The notes under the pieces are model-generated. The model saw only the letters and a list, made by a program, of their open reading frames with translations. It had not been told where the DNA came from and did not search any database. A stretch of DNA of 6,386 nt from Pseudomonadota bacterium (lineage in GTDB: Bacteria; Pseudomonadota; Alphaproteobacteria; Rhizobiales; Beijerinckiaceae), in assembly GCA_023393655.1 (NCBI GenBank), contig JAEWKP010000268.1, positions 1 to 6,386 of the forward strand, given 5' to 3'. Positions 4,336-6,386 of the stretch are shown one piece after another; positions within the stretch are counted from its first letter, which is position 1; each line of letters starts with the position of its first letter. The position numbers were made by a program, and so were the translations under genes.

Positions 4336-6386
4336 ATGGATGTCAATTTCTCCGCCTGGTCGATCCGGAAGCCGGTTCCGGCCATCCTGATCTTCGTCGT
4401 GCTCTGCGTCCTCGGGTTGCTCGCCTTCTCGAGGCTGCCGGTGACGCGCTTCCCGAATATCGACGTGCCGCTGGTTTCGATCACCATCACGCAGTCGGGC
4501 GCGGCGCCGGCCGAGCTCGAAAGCCAGGTCAGCAAGCGCGTCGAGGATACGGTCGCCAACATCACCGGGGTGAAGCATGTCACCTCGACGCTGACCGACG
4601 GCCAGGTGCTGACACTGATCGAGTTCAGGCTGGAGACCAATACCGACCGGGCCGTCAACGACGTCAAGGACGCGGTCGCCAAGATCCGCGCCGACCTGCC
4701 GCGCACTATCGACGAGCCGATCATCCAGCGCATCGATGTCGAGGGGCAGTCGATCCTGACCTATGGCGCAGCCTCGGCCGGCATGACGCTGGAGCAGCTC
4801 TCCTGGCATGTCGACGATGTCGTCGCGCGCGAATTGCAGGGGCTGAAGGGCGTCGGCCGGGTCGAGCGCTATGGCGGTGTCGACCGGGAGATCCGCATTT
4901 CCCTGGATCCCGACCGCTTGCTCGCGCTCGGCGTCACCGCCGGCGAAGTCAACCGCCAGGTCCGCGCCACCAATGTCGACCTCGCGGGCGGGCGCGGCGA
5001 GGTCGGCGGGCAGGAACAGGCGATCCGCACGCTGGCCGGGGCGCGGACCGTCGCGGAGCTGGCCGAGACCAAGATCACGCTCTCGGGCGGGCGCGAGGTG
5101 CGCCTGAAGGAGCTCGGCCGCGTCGAGGATTCCAATTCCGAGCCGCGCGCCTTCGGCCGCCTCAACAAGAGCCCGGTCGTCACCTTCGCGGTGTTCCGCT
5201 CGAAGGGATCGAGCGAGCTTTCGGTCAAGGACATCGTGGCGCAGCGCGTGGCGGAGCTGAACAAGCGCTTCCCCGACATCAAGATCACGCCGATCGACGA
5301 CGCCGTCGCCTATACCCACGGCAACTACAAGGCGGCGATGGAAACGCTGCTGGAAGGCGCGGGGCTTGCCGTCCTTGTCGTCTTCCTGTTCCTGCGCAAC
5401 TGGCGCGCGACGCTGATCACGGCGGTCGCGCTGCCGCTCTCGGCCATCCCCACTTTCTGGGCGATGGAGCTGATGGGCTTCTCGCTCAACCTCGTCAGCC
5501 TGCTCGGCATCACGCTGGTGACCGGCATCCTGGTCGACGACGCCATCGTCGAGATCGAGAACATCGTCCGCCACATGAAGATGGGCAAGTCGCCTTATCG
5601 CGCTGCGATGGAGGCGGCCGACGAGATCGGGCTCGCGGTCATCGCGATCACGCTGACCATCGTCGCGATCTTCGCGCCGGTTTCCTTCATGGGCGGTGTC
5701 GCCGGCCAGTATTTCCGGCAGTTCGGCCTGACGGTGGCGGTCGCCGTGCTGTTCTCGCTGCTCGTCGCGCGCTTGATCACGCCGATGATGGCGGCCTATC
5801 TGATGAAGCCCGTCCACCATGCCGATCCCAAGGACGGCTGGATCATGGGTGGTTATGTCGGCCTGCTCAAGGGCACGCTGAAGAAGCGCCGCATGCCGTT
5901 CTTCCCGCGCTTCGACGGCAGTGGGCGCTGGCGGACCCTGCCGTTCAACACCGCCTATGCGACGCTGGTCATCGGCTTCCTGTTCCTGATCGGCTCGATC
6001 CAGGCGACGCAGATGCTGCCGACCGGCTTCATCCCGGACGAGGATACCTCGCGCGTCGTCGCCTCGGTCGAACTGCCGCCGGGCTCGACGCTGGAGGATA
6101 CCCGCGTCACCACCGACAAGCTCGTCGATGCCCTGAAGACTATTCCCGAGGTCTCGAATGTCTTCGTGCTCGGCGGCGCGTCGCCGACCGGCCAGCGCGA
6201 GGTGCGCCGCGCCGCCGTGTTCATCCTGCTCAAGCCCAAGGCCGAGCGCGACATCGCCCAGAAGGAGCTCAAGGTCACCATCGCCGAGAAGCTCGCCAGC
6301 GTGCCGGATGTCCGTGCCTGGTACGTCAACGAGCGCGGCGAGCGCGAGATGGCCTTCTCGATCCTGTCGAAGGATGGCGAGGCGCT
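4336..6386 (+). CDS. RND multidrug efflux transporter, AcrB/HAE1-type permease (3' end outside window)
   Basis: This is the proton-driven inner-membrane pump of the tripartite complex. The reading frame is open from ATG 4336 to the window edge, giving 683 codons of an expected roughly 1,040, so the C-terminal third is missing. Visible in order: TM1 (about 14-33); the first periplasmic porter region with FPNIDVPLVSITITQSGAAPAELES (40-64); TM2-TM3 (about 340-380); TM4 with the proton-relay pair Asp401-Asp402 in GILVDDAIVEIENI (397-410); TM5 (433-450, ending in FAPVSFMGG); TM6 (463-485); a basic interhelical stretch KKRRMPFFPRF; TM7 (about 542-558); and MLPTGFIPDEDTSR opening the second porter region. 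The double aspartate marks the HAE1 multidrug type. The partner lysine in TM10 lies beyond the edge. No frameshift or internal stop was found on full translation. Ribosome site is weak (GGG about seven bases upstream), so coupling to the adaptor is likely. Confidence 0.95.
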   Translation, partial: MDVNFSAWSIRKPVPAILIFVVLCVLGLLAFSRLPVTRFPNIDVPLVSITITQSGAAPAELESQVSKRVEDTVANITGVKHVTSTLTDGQVLTLIEFRLETNTDRAVNDVKDAVAKIRADLPRTIDEPIIQRIDVEGQSILTYGAASAGMTLEQLSWHVDDVVARELQGLKGVGRVERYGGVDREIRISLDPDRLLALGVTAGEVNRQVRATNVDLAGGRGEVGGQEQAIRTLAGARTVAELAETKITLSGGREVRLKELGRVEDSNSEPRAFGRLNKSPVVTFAVFRSKGSSELSVKDIVAQRVAELNKRFPDIKITPIDDAVAYTHGNYKAAMETLLEGAGLAVLVVFLFLRNWRATLITAVALPLSAIPTFWAMELMGFSLNLVSLLGITLVTGILVDDAIVEIENIVRHMKMGKSPYRAAMEAADEIGLAVIAITLTIVAIFAPVSFMGGVAGQYFRQFGLTVAVAVLFSLLVARLITPMMAAYLMKPVHHADPKDGWIMGGYVGLLKGTLKKRRMPFFPRFDGSGRWRTLPFNTAYATLVIGFLFLIGSIQATQMLPTGFIPDEDTSRVVASVELPPGSTLEDTRVTTDKLVDALKTIPEVSNVFVLGGASPTGQREVRRAAVFILLKPKAERDIAQKELKVTIAEKLASVPDVRAWYVNERGEREMAFSILSKDGEA

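Noticed and set aside
4156..5820. Long minus-strand open frame of 554 codons opposite the RND transporter
   Set aside because: The product is dominated by Arg, Asp, His and Gln repeats with no fold. The plus strand encodes an uninterrupted RND pump with all expected motifs, so this is a codon-bias shadow.

Overview
The window is high-GC, densely coded bacterial chromosome. Strong third-position G/C bias, short or overlapping gene junctions and the protein character suggest an alphaproteobacterium, probably of the Hyphomicrobiales (Bosea/Methylobacterium-like). That placement is an impression from sequence style, not a database result.

Layout: two divergently transcribed units are separated by about 230 bp. 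On the minus strand (2190 down to 149) lies a two-gene operon: a class I glutamine amidotransferase-like protein, then an FAD-dependent oxidoreductase of the DAO/DadA family. They are joined by a 4-bp TTGA stop/start overlap. On the plus strand (2424 to the right edge) lies a tripartite-efflux operon: a TetR-family repressor, a periplasmic adaptor (membrane fusion protein, joined to the repressor by a GTGA overlap), and an AcrB-type RND inner-membrane transporter cut off by the window end after about 683 codons. No outer-membrane channel gene is visible.

The most striking regulatory signal is a perfect 26-bp palindrome (2400-2425) ending on the first possible start codon of the TetR gene. It is most simply the autoregulatory operator of that repressor, controlling the whole efflux operon. 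Ligand binding by the repressor would then release synthesis of repressor, adaptor and pump together. The left edge (1-148), downstream of the oxidoreductase gene, holds no gene but is rich in secondary structure: a 15-bp perfect inverted repeat, a terminator-like hairpin followed by TTTT, and a layered hairpin that shares one arm with the inverted repeat.

Most of the window is ordinary and well explained. I see no clearly undescribed system. The points that repay a second look are the left-edge structured DNA, the operator/start overlap, the repressor-adaptor coupling, and the amidotransferase plus DAO-oxidase pairing, which resembles the enzyme types of gamma-glutamylated amine catabolism.
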